DNA from: Gemmatimonadota bacterium
GTDB taxonomy: Bacteria > Latescibacterota > UBA2968 > UBA8231
Direction: 5' to 3'
NCBI GenBank assembly: GCA_018660835.1
Contig: JABJJN010000054.1
Span: forward strand, 100,877-164,876
Length of the DNA: 64,000 nt
Shown here: one piece after another, positions 53,618-63,800 of the stretch
Layout of the letters: each line of letters starts with the position of its first letter
How positions within the stretch are numbered: the first letter of the stretch is position 1
The notes under the pieces: model-generated
Database searches by the model: none
What the model was told of the DNA's origin: nothing
Seen by the model: the letters and a program-made list of their open reading frames with translations, nothing else
Made by a program: the position numbers and the translations under genes

Positions 53618-54187
53618 TCAGCTTCCCGTCAGCGCGGCTCGCAGATCGTGGGCACGATCGCGAATCGGCCGCGATGGTTTTGGCACCGGTTCGTCTGCCT
53701 TTTCAATTCTCCACACGAACACCGAGGGCCCGGGACTATCGAAATGAGCGGCAAGATGGGCATCGAAGTCTGCCTCATTGTCGATCATGACGACGTGTTC
53801 GATCCCCGCTGCCCGAGCCAATCCGGCGAAGTCTACAGCCCCGGCGCCGGGTACGATCTGACTACCCGTTACCTCATAGGTGCCATTCTCGGTAATCACG
53901 AGGGTGAAATTTGGTGCGGGATGCTGTGTCATCGTCACCAATGTTCCCAGACACATCAGCGTGCTGCCATCACCATTGAGACACAGAACTCGTCGATCTG
54001 GTTGGGCAATCGCCAGACCATAGGCGAAATCTGCCGCATGCCCCATGGCACTATCGACATGAGCAAAGTCGAGAGGCGTGTCCGATAACTCGGCCCACGG
54101 CATGGAAACACTCATCGTCGTGACCACAACGTCACCCTCGCCACGTGCGTCGGCGAGCTTCTTCAGACAATCGTACTTGTTTAGCAC
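53618..54187 (-). CDS. ThDP-binding decarboxylase, beta (C-terminal) subunit, sulfopyruvate decarboxylase type
   Basis: 189 residues. The ThDP motif is LCLNGDGSTLMCLGTLVTMT (G-D-G) with LVITENGTYEVTGSQ closing the loop 25 residues later (N side). PLDFAHVDSAMGHAADFAYG precedes it. Size and pairing with a separate pyrimidine-domain gene match ComE (sulfopyruvate decarboxylase beta) and phosphonopyruvate decarboxylase halves. It would decarboxylate a 3-substituted pyruvate to an aldehyde. Gap to the alpha gene is 14 bases and to the LarA-like gene 1 base. Confidence 0.78.
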   Translation of the reverse strand: MLNKYDCLKKLADARGEGDVVVTTMSVSMPWAELSDTPLDFAHVDSAMGHAADFAYGLAIAQPDRRVLCLNGDGSTLMCLGTLVTMTQHPAPNFTLVITENGTYEVTGSQIVPGAGAVDFAGLARAAGIEHVVMIDNEADFDAHLAAHFDSPGPSVFVWRIEKADEPVPKPSRPIRDRAHDLRAALTGS

Positions 54188-54201
54188 AGAATCTCTCGCT
54201 A

Positions 54202-54693
54202 TCAGACGGTGTGGTTGACGATCAGGACAGCTGCCGGGCGCGAACGCTGACGTGCATCAGCGAAGGCGTCGGCAACCATATGTGCGTCCTCATCGTTGTG
54301 CATGAGCGAGTACGGGATATCCCAAGCCTTCAGTGTCGGCTCAAGGAATGTCGCTGCTGTGTCCACGCGTGGTGCGTCAGGCACCATCGTCTGATAGCCG
54401 CGATAACCCATGAGCATGACGATAGGCAGCCCCATGTTGTAGCAGGTTCCTCTGAAAGCATCGCCCGTTTCGAAAAAGCCTGTATTCTGGATAATGACAG
54501 CAGGCGTCACGCCACCCAGATACAGGCCGCTGGCGACGGCAAAGGCCTCTCCCTCGCGTGTAACGCCGACAAAGGTGAGATCGTCATCGGCCCAGATTTG
54601 TTCGAACAGGATACGCGCGCCATTGTCGGGTAGACCGACGATGTGCGTCACGCCCTGCTGCTTGAGTTGCTCGACAATGAGAGATGCTTGCAC
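54202..54693 (-). CDS. ThDP decarboxylase, alpha (N-terminal) subunit, sulfopyruvate decarboxylase type
   Basis: 163 residues from GTG 54693, which has GAGGCGG just upstream; the frame is open to 54810 inside the previous gene. LIVEQLKQQGVTHIVGLPDN begins the pyrimidine-binding domain and FVGVTREGEAFAVASGLYLG carries the catalytic Glu that activates ThDP; NTGFFETGDAFRGTCYNMGL follows as in ComD. The split into two small genes is typical of sulfopyruvate and phosphonopyruvate decarboxylases, unlike pyruvate decarboxylase. Substrate not determinable. Confidence 0.78.
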   Translation of the reverse strand: MQASLIVEQLKQQGVTHIVGLPDNGARILFEQIWADDDLTFVGVTREGEAFAVASGLYLGGVTPAVIIQNTGFFETGDAFRGTCYNMGLPIVMLMGYRGYQTMVPDAPRVDTAATFLEPTLKAWDIPYSLMHNDEDAHMVADAFADARQRSRPAAVLIVNHTV

Positions 54694-54704
54694 AGATCCC
54701 GCCT

Positions 54705-55895
54705 CTATATGAAAATGGCACGATTGGAGATACCGTAAGCGAATTCTTCCTGCTGAATACCCCCGACATACTGAGCAGTACGTGCCGATGGGACCGTGCC
54801 CTCGTACCACTTGCTGAAGGAAGGATTGAAGGCAGTCAGGGAGTCACGATTCGCCTTGGAATCAGGACCGGCTGCGATGTAGGCGTTGTTAAAGATGCCG
54901 TTGGCCTTCAGCCCCTCGCCTCCAGCTTGCTTCACACGTTCATCAACGCTGTCGAGAATCGACGCCGCATCATTGCCCGCGACGGCGGAGACCATCGCCT
55001 CGGTGATTCCACCGTGCTTGATGCTCGTCCATGTGCTGAAGCCATGCTCCAAGTTGCCCGATCGTTGAATCTCGACATCTCCGGAGACGACACGTGGCTG
55101 TGGTTCGACGACGCCATCGAGGTTCGGGATGCGCGACACGGGGTAGATGAGTCCAGCGGGCCGATCGTCGCCGAAATAGTTTTCAAAGGCCTTCCGTGTT
55201 GCCTCGATTCGGGCCCAGGTCTGCTCCGGTGAGTCGTCGACGGCAACGAGGATTTCCATCCACACGGTCTGCTTACGGAAGTCGATACCTTGCTCGGCAA
55301 AGCCCTTGGCATATTGCTCCTCGAGGACGAACTCCATCTCCTTGCCAACATCCGGCCCCAGGGTGTGGACCCATTCCTCACCCTTCTTGTGCGACACGGA
55401 CGCGCCAGAAGGCTGATGGTCGACCCAGGAACCGAAATCGAGTTTGCCACTGCCAATCTCTACATCGCCCTGCGCCGCCTTGATCTGCACCTCGAAGAGG
55501 GCGGCAGGATCGGGGAAACCCTCCTGGTTCGTGAAGCGTGCCATACGGTTGGAGCGCATGGGGCCACCGGTGGCAGAATTAATCATTGCACCATAGATGG
55601 CATTGAAGTCATTCTTGAACTGATCGCACTCGTCGCGATCGTCGGAAGGCGTTGTCCACATAACGTCCGTCTTGTACACATCGGACCAATGCGCGTTGCA
55701 GGTGCTGAGACCCTTGGTGAGATTCTCGATGGTGCCGAACCACTCAGCCCCGATATTGTTCGGATACTGGGTGCCGACATTGCCACTTGGTTCGATCAGA
55801 CGAGTGATCTTGCCATCGTCGTCGACCTGGATGACCTCACAGGGGTTGCAGAAGACGGCACCGGGATTGTGTCGGATGATGTGAACTTGGGCCAT
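54705..55895 (-). CDS. Multi-repeat RidA/YjgF-like protein, first gene of the operon
   Basis: 396 residues, GAGGAG upstream on the minus strand. I do not find one clear family for the whole chain. Residues about 50-140 (TIENLTKGLSTCNAHWSDVY, then SATGGPMRSNRMARF) and the C-terminal part (SVDERVKQAGGEGLKANGIF, then VPSARTAQYVGGIQ) resemble RidA units with their P-x-R segment; the middle (QTVWMEILVAVDDSPEQTWA) may be a third, degenerate unit. RidA enzymes hydrolyse reactive enamines/imines to 2-oxo acids, the substrate class of the decarboxylase encoded next. The repeat reading is by eye and needs a profile search. Confidence 0.5.
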   Translation of the reverse strand: MAQVHIIRHNPGAVFCNPCEVIQVDDDGKITRLIEPSGNVGTQYPNNIGAEWFGTIENLTKGLSTCNAHWSDVYKTDVMWTTPSDDRDECDQFKNDFNAIYGAMINSATGGPMRSNRMARFTNQEGFPDPAALFEVQIKAAQGDVEIGSGKLDFGSWVDHQPSGASVSHKKGEEWVHTLGPDVGKEMEFVLEEQYAKGFAEQGIDFRKQTVWMEILVAVDDSPEQTWARIEATRKAFENYFGDDRPAGLIYPVSRIPNLDGVVEPQPRVVSGDVEIQRSGNLEHGFSTWTSIKHGGITEAMVSAVAGNDAASILDSVDERVKQAGGEGLKANGIFNNAYIAAGPDSKANRDSLTAFNPSFSKWYEGTVPSARTAQYVGGIQQEEFAYGISNRAIFI

Positions 55896-56058
55896 GGCCT
55901 GATACTCTCCTCAAAAAAACGCGGTAAACGAGAAAGTGACGTAAAATGATGTTTGGATATTTTGGGTTGCTCAGACACTGCCTCGCGGCAGCAATCGGTC
56001 CGAGAAGGGTTAAAGTACTGCTGCTGCCGCGCAGCTACAACCACTTCGTTCAGAGTTC

Positions 56059-56751
56059 TTGTACGTGACGACCTGGGCGGCTTTATTCGCGCGGCAGCCT
56101 CGCGCCGGGGAAGTGAAAACGCGCTTACAATCGTGCCTGACCCCCGAGCAGGCAGCAGAACTCTACACCGGCTTTGTCCTGGATACTGCAGCGATACTCG
56201 GTGCCTGTAAGGCGTACCACAAGGTGGTGGCATACACAGGTGAAGGTGCCGCCGACGGATTGCCGAGTCTGCTACGCGATGCGGGGGACTTCGACTATCG
56301 ACCTCAGATAGAGGGTTCTCTCGGGGAACGCCTCGAGCAGCTCTTCGACGCAAGCTTTGCCGCCGGTTCGAGTGCAACAATTGTCATCGGTACCGATAGT
56401 CCGTCGCTGCCAACCTCATTGCTCGACCAGGCGCTGGACCTGCTGGAGACACATCGGATGGTTGTCGGCCCGTCGACGGATGGTGGCTACTATCTGCTTG
56501 GCCTGTCTGCCCCGATGCCTGCACTGTTCTCCGATCAGATTTCCTGGGGCACGGGCAGTGTGCTTGCGCAGACACTGGAAGCAGCTGCAGATCACTCTCT
56601 GGCTCTGTTGCCTGTCTGGTACGATGTGGACCTGCCGAGTGAAGCCGCTTTTCTACGCGCCCATCTTCGGGCGCTACGGCAGGCGGGACAGTCTACTGGG
56701 AAACACAGCCTGGCCGTGCTTGACGGACTGTCACTACCCGCCCCCTCCTGA
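56059..56751 (+). CDS. TIGR04282-type (DUF2064) GT-A glycosyltransferase-like protein
   Basis: 230 residues from TTG 56059 (GTG 56065 alternative). ALFARQPRAGEVKTRLQSCL at the start, QIEGSLGERLEQLFDASF, VIGTDSPSLPTSLLDQALDL and VVGPSTDGGYYLLGLSAPMP are the family hallmarks (K-T-R-L, G-x-D-x-P and D-G-G-Y-Y). The fold is that of nucleotide-diphospho-sugar transferases; some relatives are linked to arsenosugar synthesis. No arsenic gene is seen here. It stands alone on the plus strand, convergent with fabI. Confidence 0.8.
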   Translation: MYVTTWAALFARQPRAGEVKTRLQSCLTPEQAAELYTGFVLDTAAILGACKAYHKVVAYTGEGAADGLPSLLRDAGDFDYRPQIEGSLGERLEQLFDASFAAGSSATIVIGTDSPSLPTSLLDQALDLLETHRMVVGPSTDGGYYLLGLSAPMPALFSDQISWGTGSVLAQTLEAAADHSLALLPVWYDVDLPSEAAFLRAHLRALRQAGQSTGKHSLAVLDGLSLPAPS

Positions 56752-56771
56752 CAGCTTCTTCGTGAGCTACC

Positions 56772-57539
56772 TTAGCCAGCCATGAAACGATAGCCGGCGT
56801 CGACATATAAAATGTCACCGGTCATGCCGCTGCTCATGGGGCTGCACAAGAACAGACCCGCCTGACCGACTTCCTCCACCGTGACATTGCGCTTCATGGC
56901 GGCCCGTTCTGCGTGGGTCCGCAGCATCTCGGGGAAATCCTTGATCCCACGCGCGGCGAGTGTCTTGATCGGGCCCGCCGACAGTGCGTTGACGCGAATG
57001 CCCTGCGGCCCCAGATCGCGCGCCAGATACCGAACACTTGCCTCCAGGGCGGCCTTGGCGACACCCATTACGTTGTAGTTGGGTACCGCTCTTTCGCTCC
57101 CCAGAAAGGTCAGGGCAACGATCGATGAGCCCTCCTTCATCAGCGGCTCGGCTGCTTGTGTCAGGACATTGAGAGAATAGGCGCTGACGCCGAGAGCCAA
57201 CTCGAATCCATCTCTGGACGTGTCTTTGAAGCGTCCATCGAGATCTTCGCGCTTCGCAAAGGCAATGGCATGTACGAGGCTGTCCAGATGCCCCATCTCC
57301 TTACCCACAGCGTCGAAGGCGGCTCGCACGGAGTCGTTGTCGTTGACGTCGCAATGTACAAGCATCGGAGATCCTTCCAACTGATCGACGATCTTCTCGA
57401 TGCCCTCGCGTTCACGATCGCCAAGATATCCCAAGGCGAGTCGACCACCGGTGGCATCAATCGCTTTGGCAATGCTCCATGCAATGCTTCGATGATTGGC
57501 AACGCCGGCAATGAAGGTATTGCGATCCTTCATGATCAT
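56772..57539 (-). CDS. fabI: Enoyl-[acyl-carrier-protein] reductase (NADH), FabI type
   Basis: 255 residues from ATG 57539 after AGGAGAAGG. The Rossmann start FIAGVANHRSIAWSIAKAID has the FabI G-x-x-x-x-x-S-I-A-W pattern, VHAIAFAKREDLDGRF follows, and the catalytic Tyr-x6-Lys is YNVMGVAKAALE with SAYSLN carrying the earlier Tyr. The end TGDILYVDAGYRFMAG is typical. Last step of fatty-acid elongation. It lies 50 bases downstream of the GHMP kinase gene on the same strand. Confidence 0.95.
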   Translation of the reverse strand: MIMKDRNTFIAGVANHRSIAWSIAKAIDATGGRLALGYLGDREREGIEKIVDQLEGSPMLVHCDVNDNDSVRAAFDAVGKEMGHLDSLVHAIAFAKREDLDGRFKDTSRDGFELALGVSAYSLNVLTQAAEPLMKEGSSIVALTFLGSERAVPNYNVMGVAKAALEASVRYLARDLGPQGIRVNALSAGPIKTLAARGIKDFPEMLRTHAERAAMKRNVTVEEVGQAGLFLCSPMSSGMTGDILYVDAGYRFMAG

Positions 57540-57589
57540 AAGTGCCTTCTCCTGTGTTTCATCTTTCAGTCAATTTCGATCCAGAAATA

Positions 57590-59440
57590 TCATCCGGTCG
57601 CATCCACGGGGCTCGTGCTCAACTGCAGCCCCGTACGATTCAACCTGTAGTCGACGACGGCGCTACCAGCGTAAGCGCGCTGGTCCTTCATCTTCGATAG
57701 ACACTCACGCAGACTCTCTTCTTCACCCTCGCGTGCGATCAGCAGGGCGAACCCTCCACCTCCAGCGCCGGTCAGCATGCCACCCTCATGTAGATCTGAG
57801 ACCGGCGATCGGAAGAGTTGCCGAAGTGCTTCGTTCGTTGCATCCGGATCAAGGATACAGCGGTATTCCCAATAGCGGGTCGCCAACTGTCCAAGTCGTG
57901 GATAGTCGCCCTGGCGCAGGGCGTCAACGATCTCGTCGTGGATCTCGAGAGACGCCTGCATGGCGCCATACCGATCCCTGTCACGACGAAGATAGCTTTC
58001 GAGCACAACATTGAGCCCACGCGTCGCCGCACGAGCAATCCCCGTATCAAATAGCACGACACGCCGATGGAATATATCCTCATCAACCTCGACAAAACTC
58101 ATCTCGGGCGCCGGAAGACCGGTGGTCGCGGGGGCAAGGAAATCCTTTACAGCGCTGGTACCACCACAGGCACCACGGGCATCCTGCCAGCCGGAATTGA
58201 GTCCGATCGATTGTTCGAGCAAGACACTCTGATCGTAGAGGAATGGATATTCGTCAGAACCACCGGCACAGTGTCCCGCAAGTCGATACAGAACCTTGAG
58301 AATCGAAGCGGCCAGAATACTGCTGGTACCCAATCCTGACCCCTGCAGAACTGAACTGGATGTCGTGATTTCAAGCCCACCTCCCTCCGTGAAACCGGCG
58401 ATGTCACGCACGATATCGTCGGAGTTGTCTTCTACGATCCCCGTGTGCACTAGAGATTGTTTGAGCATCCGAAGAGATTCGTCCCCACCGCGACGATAGG
58501 CAAAGAATAGCTCACTCTGCGTTGTCGGGTTGCCGCGAAGATCGGCTTCGAAGTCTGCCTCAAAGTCGGCCGATCTCGATCGTAGTACGAGTCTTGGATC
58601 CGTCAAGCGTCGGGCAGTGACTCGCAGCGGCGGTGCGGGAGTCTCGAGACCAGCAGTGTGCAGGTCGATTCCCGCATTGAGTGTTTTGCCACCTTGTTCC
58701 TTGCTGCGCATGTGGTTGTCAGATGCATTTGCACTCGACAAACCGAGGCGTAGTGGCGACCGGACCTCGAATCGCAACTCACCATCGTCTGAAGACATCT
58801 GGCCACCGACCTCGTCGCTGCGCACCTCAAGAAGGCTGTTGCGCAGATCGATTCGCTGCAACTGATTGACTCGCGCCAGATAGGCTTCAGGCAATTCACC
58901 AATCTGCTTGTCCTCTTTCAGGGAGCGAATCTGTTTGTTGTCGATCGCACAAGCTGGCACCGTGCGACGGCGCCAGAGTTTCGGGTCCTGAAGATGAGAA
59001 TAGAGGTCGGCGAAAATCATCGAGGCGCGCATTCCCCGTAGCCTCCTCGGTGCATCCTCGAGGCCATCGAGGTACGTACCCATCTTCTTGATACAGGCGA
59101 TCAGCGTACTGTGTGACTCCCCTGGCAGGAGTCGCAGGACATCCACATGGGGGGTATCTACTAACCCGTCGACAATATCGACCAGCAATCCGGGCAGTTC
59201 TTTTTCGACGGCCGCTCCGAATCGCTCTTCCCATTCTTCGGCCCCGATCGATGTCAGCAGATAGTCGATCGCAGAGGCCACCAGCTGTGTCTCACTCAGC
59301 CCACCAAGGATCAGCGCCCGCAGCAAATCGCATCGATCTTTCAGGCTTGTGTCGCCGCGCACCTCACGCAACGCCTGATCGATCAACCCCTGCGCCTGGT
59401 GCTCGGTTGTTGCCGTCAGAAGTCGTTCGGCCGCTTTCAA
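57590..59440 (-). CDS. GHMP-family sugar kinase with N-terminal extension (fucokinase-like)
   Basis: 616 residues from TTG 59440, overlapping the upstream stop (TTGA). The C-terminal about 380 residues form a GHMP kinase: EVRSPLRLGLSSANASDNHM (motif 1 region), LQGSGLGTSSILAASILKVL (motif 2, phosphate loop) and GGMLTGAGGGGFALLIARE (motif 3). LLEQSIGLNSGWQDARGACG and the overall order are closest to fucokinase/heptokinase types such as the kinase half of bacterial FKGP. The first about 230 residues have no recognised domain. It probably phosphorylates a sugar within the pathway of the two preceding genes. Confidence 0.78.
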   Translation of the reverse strand: MKAAERLLTATTEHQAQGLIDQALREVRGDTSLKDRCDLLRALILGGLSETQLVASAIDYLLTSIGAEEWEERFGAAVEKELPGLLVDIVDGLVDTPHVDVLRLLPGESHSTLIACIKKMGTYLDGLEDAPRRLRGMRASMIFADLYSHLQDPKLWRRRTVPACAIDNKQIRSLKEDKQIGELPEAYLARVNQLQRIDLRNSLLEVRSDEVGGQMSSDDGELRFEVRSPLRLGLSSANASDNHMRSKEQGGKTLNAGIDLHTAGLETPAPPLRVTARRLTDPRLVLRSRSADFEADFEADLRGNPTTQSELFFAYRRGGDESLRMLKQSLVHTGIVEDNSDDIVRDIAGFTEGGGLEITTSSSVLQGSGLGTSSILAASILKVLYRLAGHCAGGSDEYPFLYDQSVLLEQSIGLNSGWQDARGACGGTSAVKDFLAPATTGLPAPEMSFVEVDEDIFHRRVVLFDTGIARAATRGLNVVLESYLRRDRDRYGAMQASLEIHDEIVDALRQGDYPRLGQLATRYWEYRCILDPDATNEALRQLFRSPVSDLHEGGMLTGAGGGGFALLIAREGEEESLRECLSKMKDQRAYAGSAVVDYRLNRTGLQLSTSPVDATG

Positions 59441-60876
59441 ACGACACTCTCCTGTACCGCGCGACGAGAAGACCAGAGCTTCGTGGACACACCCGGCATC
59501 TGGTCACTGAGTCGGCGCGAGTGAATCAGTCCGGCAGGTCGAGGATTGGCTTCGAGCAATACCGCCACGGGAGACTGGTCAACCAGGTCGAGGACGAGAT
59601 CGACTCCTACCAGATCAATTCCCGAAAAGACACTGGCCGCAGCGATGGCCGTCTGCCTCAGATCAGCAAGCAGTGCAGCGCCGTCGACATGCAGCTGATC
59701 GCCACCACGACGGGACAGGCCTTCCAGCGCCTGCGGTAGGCCCATCGTGTGGCCCCCATGAAGTTTCGTCGCCGGCGTGTGGGTGTCGATGCCGACTGTG
59801 GCATACCCCGATTCAACTTCAACACCCTCATCGTCTGACACGACATGGAGTCGAAGCGCCAGGGAGTGCTGTGCCCCATCTGCGTCGCGCCATGAGATCC
59901 CGTCACGACGGGACTCAAGCACACCGTCGCCATAGCGCCAGCAGGATCGCAAGAGCTCTGCTACGTGCTCTGGAGAGGCCACTGCCGGCACAAGGGAAAC
60001 GCCCTGCCCAAGAGAAGATGCAACGGGTTTCAGGACCCATTCGCTTGCATCTCGTAAGATCGGCTTGATTGTCGATGCATTCACGGGGTACGAGTGTTGT
60101 TCGGGTACGGCAAGACCGAGTCTGTGCCATGCCGATATCGTGTTGATTTTGTTGTCGAGTTTCTGCGCCTCGACCCATGGGTTGCGGCAACGCGCACCAA
60201 ATACCTGATCGAGTTGGCGATGCAGCTGTTGTTCTTGAGGTCCAAGGGACAGCAACAGCACGCGATCGAGTGCGAGAGGGGTGGCAAGGGGCGTCTCGAC
60301 AAAGAGATCTTGTTCTACATCGTATGTCACCACGCGCGAAGCACAATCACCAACGAGCCAATCCACGTCTACGCCAACCAGCGTCTGATCAAGACCGTTG
60401 GCGACACAGGCATCAACAACGAGGGGATACAATTCGTGCGTGATGAGTTGGTGATCCGCGAAAACGATGGCGTCGCAAAAGCAGTCGGGCCCGCTGCTCC
60501 AGGCCCGTGGCGCGGGCGACGGGGCAAGGCAGATCTCCGGTGCCACAGGTTCGCTCAGCAACAGGTCGGCGGCGACCTCGGCGAGTCGCCGGGAATAGAC
60601 TGGATCAGACAAGGCTTCTGCCAGTTGTCGCGGCACGCCCGGCTGCAGGAATGGTGCAAGCTGCGCCAGCTCGCAGATCAGATGTGGTAAGACGTTGCGA
60701 GTTCGGTTGCTGGCAGATGGCGTCGAGTCTTTCTGCGCCCACTGCGCAAGACATCGTCGCAGCAGAGCTGTCGCCTGGGTTGCATCAAGACGCGTTCCCG
60801 CAGGGACGCCCAATGCGTGCGTCGCCCGATGCCAGGTCGGCAGATACGGCGAATCACTGACCCCGAGTCGGGTCAT
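59437..60876 (-). CDS. ATP-grasp domain protein
   Basis: 479 residues, ATGA overlap with the upstream gene and TTGA with the GHMP kinase. The C-terminal half is an ATP-grasp fold: KLDNKINTISAWHRLGLAVP, EWVLKPVASSLGQGVSLVPA (ATP-binding Lys and Gly loop), SGIDLVGVDLVLDLVDQSP and VLLEANPRPAGLIHSRRL (Mg-binding E-x-N). The N-terminal half is Ala/Leu-rich and unlike known domains. Such ligases join a carboxylate to an amine or thiol through an acyl phosphate. With the sugar kinase it suggests synthesis of an amino-acid- or peptide-decorated sugar, which is inference. Confidence 0.75.
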   Translation of the reverse strand: MTRLGVSDSPYLPTWHRATHALGVPAGTRLDATQATALLRRCLAQWAQKDSTPSASNRTRNVLPHLICELAQLAPFLQPGVPRQLAEALSDPVYSRRLAEVAADLLLSEPVAPEICLAPSPAPRAWSSGPDCFCDAIVFADHQLITHELYPLVVDACVANGLDQTLVGVDVDWLVGDCASRVVTYDVEQDLFVETPLATPLALDRVLLLSLGPQEQQLHRQLDQVFGARCRNPWVEAQKLDNKINTISAWHRLGLAVPEQHSYPVNASTIKPILRDASEWVLKPVASSLGQGVSLVPAVASPEHVAELLRSCWRYGDGVLESRRDGISWRDADGAQHSLALRLHVVSDDEGVEVESGYATVGIDTHTPATKLHGGHTMGLPQALEGLSRRGGDQLHVDGAALLADLRQTAIAAASVFSGIDLVGVDLVLDLVDQSPVAVLLEANPRPAGLIHSRRLSDQMPGVSTKLWSSRRAVQESVV

Positions 60877-63800
60877 GAGGTCTGCTCTTGCAGAGCCGCC
60901 AGATACTGCTCGCCACCTCGACTCAGATCACGCAATACGATACGGGCGTTTTCGCCGACTCGATCCCACTCGAAAGGGCGATCCTCGGTGCGACTTGCGG
61001 CAAGTTCATGTGCCTCCTCGCGCAGGGCGACCCGATCCCACAAGCCGACGCCGATGTTGGGCTCAATCAGGACGATGCGCCAGCCATCGACCGTTCCCTG
61101 GATCCGCTGCTCTGCTTGCTGCAGGATGAAAGTGGCACCGTCCTCGTCATGACGGACCTCGACCAGATCACCATCTTCAACAAAGTCCGGTGTAACGAGA
61201 TAGTCGAGCATCAGATAGCGGGGCATACCATAGGAGACGCCGGCGAGGTCCTTGCCAACCTGGCGCCCCTGTTCGGCCTCGTACGTGTGTCCCTGTCGAA
61301 CCTCGTAAGCGGCGAGGGCTTCCATTGCGGCCCGAGCCGCATCACGCAGGCCAGTGAACAACGCCTCGTGGTGTCTGGGTTCGATGTATCTGGGCAGGAA
61401 CTGCTCCAGGCAGCCACCACGGCCCACATTCGTGATCAACTGCTTGCTGTTCAGGGTGATCCAATGTGACAAGTGCCAACGCTCAGGATCGTCTGCGAGC
61501 GGATCATCCGTCGACACGATGACTCGGTGCGAACCATAGAGTGGTGATTTTGGCCGACGATCGCGTTCGACCGCTGATCCCCACTCGATGATCTGACGGC
61601 GAACGAAGTCATCGAGAAAGGCGGGGGTCGCCCAATACTCAGGTGACGAAACGATGACTTCCTGAATTGCCACATTGTGTCGCAGCGACACCTGATAGAT
61701 GAAGTCCACTGCTTCTTCGAGTGCCTCTTCATCTATCGTGCTCGAACCAACCGTGCGCAAAACAAAGGCACGGGCATTGCGTCCACCCGATTCGGCGGCA
61801 TCCTTGATCATGACCAATCGATGCACGCCGGCAAATTCACGTAGGCCGGTGTAGCCACCATCGATCCCGTCCGTGATCCAGCGGCGCGCAGTGACTTCGT
61901 CCGGGGCCCGCGAGGTATCCACGGCGAGCCAGTCAATCTCCTGTGGTGTATCGACGCCGTCCTGAGGCTCAAAAATATCGGGATACTTGGCCTTGTCGTA
62001 CGTCGTCCACGTGTGGAAGAGAGACTGCACAGAATAGGGAAGGCCACAGTCCTCGAGTTTTCCGCTGGCGTAGTCGGGATCTCCATGGAATGGATAGACG
62101 ACAGAGGCGCGCACTGGACGGGAAAAACGCGCCGCGATTCTGCGCCCCTTGGCATGGGTCGCTTGCGCCGCCGCCCGTGCCGCGGTGGCGCTCACACCCT
62201 TGTGACGGGTGAGCGCTTCGGCATACGCCTCGGCACTCAGATACAGATGCCCACCCTCGACCACGACCTGAGCACGCGGCTTGTCCTCGGTGAATTCGAC
62301 TCGCCGAGTGATGATCAGATTCGCCCCGGGGCGTCCCTGCTCGGTCAACTCACGAGCAAGGGTTGGTGCCTCTCGCAGAGCCCGCGAGTAGTGTGTCCGG
62401 CCTACGGGAAGGGCGATGACGTGATTGACGCGTTTGTCGGCATCGATCAGATCAGGATCAAAAGCGTCGAAGACTTCAGGAAGCGGGAAGCCATCATTGC
62501 GAATAAAGGCCAACTCCCGTAATTGCCCGTAGGAGCGCCAATGGCGTTCGACCTGTGTTGCAGCACCTGCACCGATGGCACCGACCTGTGCATCGTCGAG
62601 GTAATTGCCAAGCAGCAGGTCCTGCTCATCGACTGGCAGCGCCGCAACCTCGGTGAAACCGGTGACGACTCGACGTAGAAATCGGTAGAGCCACCCATGG
62701 TGCCGAAGAGAGAACGCATACAGTTCGTCTCCTTCCAGTGCAGCGAAACCGATCCCACGAGAGTAGATCCAGGGGCGATACTCGTGGAAGTGGTCGTTGA
62801 TGGTCTCTGCAAAGAAGTCTGCCAGGGCCCGCCAGAGCGACGGTGCATCGCCTTCGCCGCGGATGTGTGGAAGAACGCTGTCGACGGCGAGCAAGATGTA
62901 GAATAACTCTCCGCCACGTGCAATCATCTCGAGTTGCCGTTGGCGCAATGGTTCATCACTGCTCTGCTCGGCAACGACTTGAGCGAGTCGACCAAAGTCA
63001 CCGAGGTCCTCATACCCGCCGGCAATCTGCCGCCAGTGCTCATTGTCGATCTGCCGACCCATGAACAACTGCGACAGGTGCTCGACAAAACGTTGCGCGT
63101 CATCCGCATTGTCTTCTTCGTACAACTGGCTGACCAGGGCAAACAAGGCATTGCGCGCGTAACCCAGGAAGGTGCCGAAGGCTGCCTCGCTGACTTCGTC
63201 ACCCCCGGTGCCAAGGGATGCTTTGGCGCAGCTGTATGCTTCATCGAAGGAGATGCTGTCTGCGTCGACTGCCTGGTAGGCGAACTGTCTTTCGTTTAGG
63301 GCACGGGCCTGCTCGACTCGTGCTGCGAGCTGACTGCGTGCCTCAAGCGCGACAACGGGTCGGTCCTCGGAAGCCTTGTTCGAGCTTTCCAACCCTTTCT
63401 CTTCGCGGAAATCCTCCACAGCGGGTGGTAATTGTGCATTAACAAGAGTCGCTGCCGGCTCATCATCCCAGCTGGGCCAGTCATTGCGGCCGAGCCTCGC
63501 CAGGCCCTCTCCCAACGCACTATGTGTCGACAAGATCTGCGGCAGCTTGGCGCCGTCGAGCAGAAACAACCCACCGAGGGCGAGGAAGTCGAGAAAGGTC
63601 AGCTCCTGCAGCGCACGACCTGCTGCCAGATCTGCCAGAGAGCGCGTCAGTGCCTCGTCGCGGCTCCGCAGACGACCGAAACGCCGCAGTTTCGCGACTT
63701 CCGCCAGCTGTAACTGCGCTTCCTGCTCCTCGTGCATTTCATCGACGATGCGGCGATAGCAGGTTTCTGCCTCTTGCGTGTCTCCTGATTCCAGGGCGGC

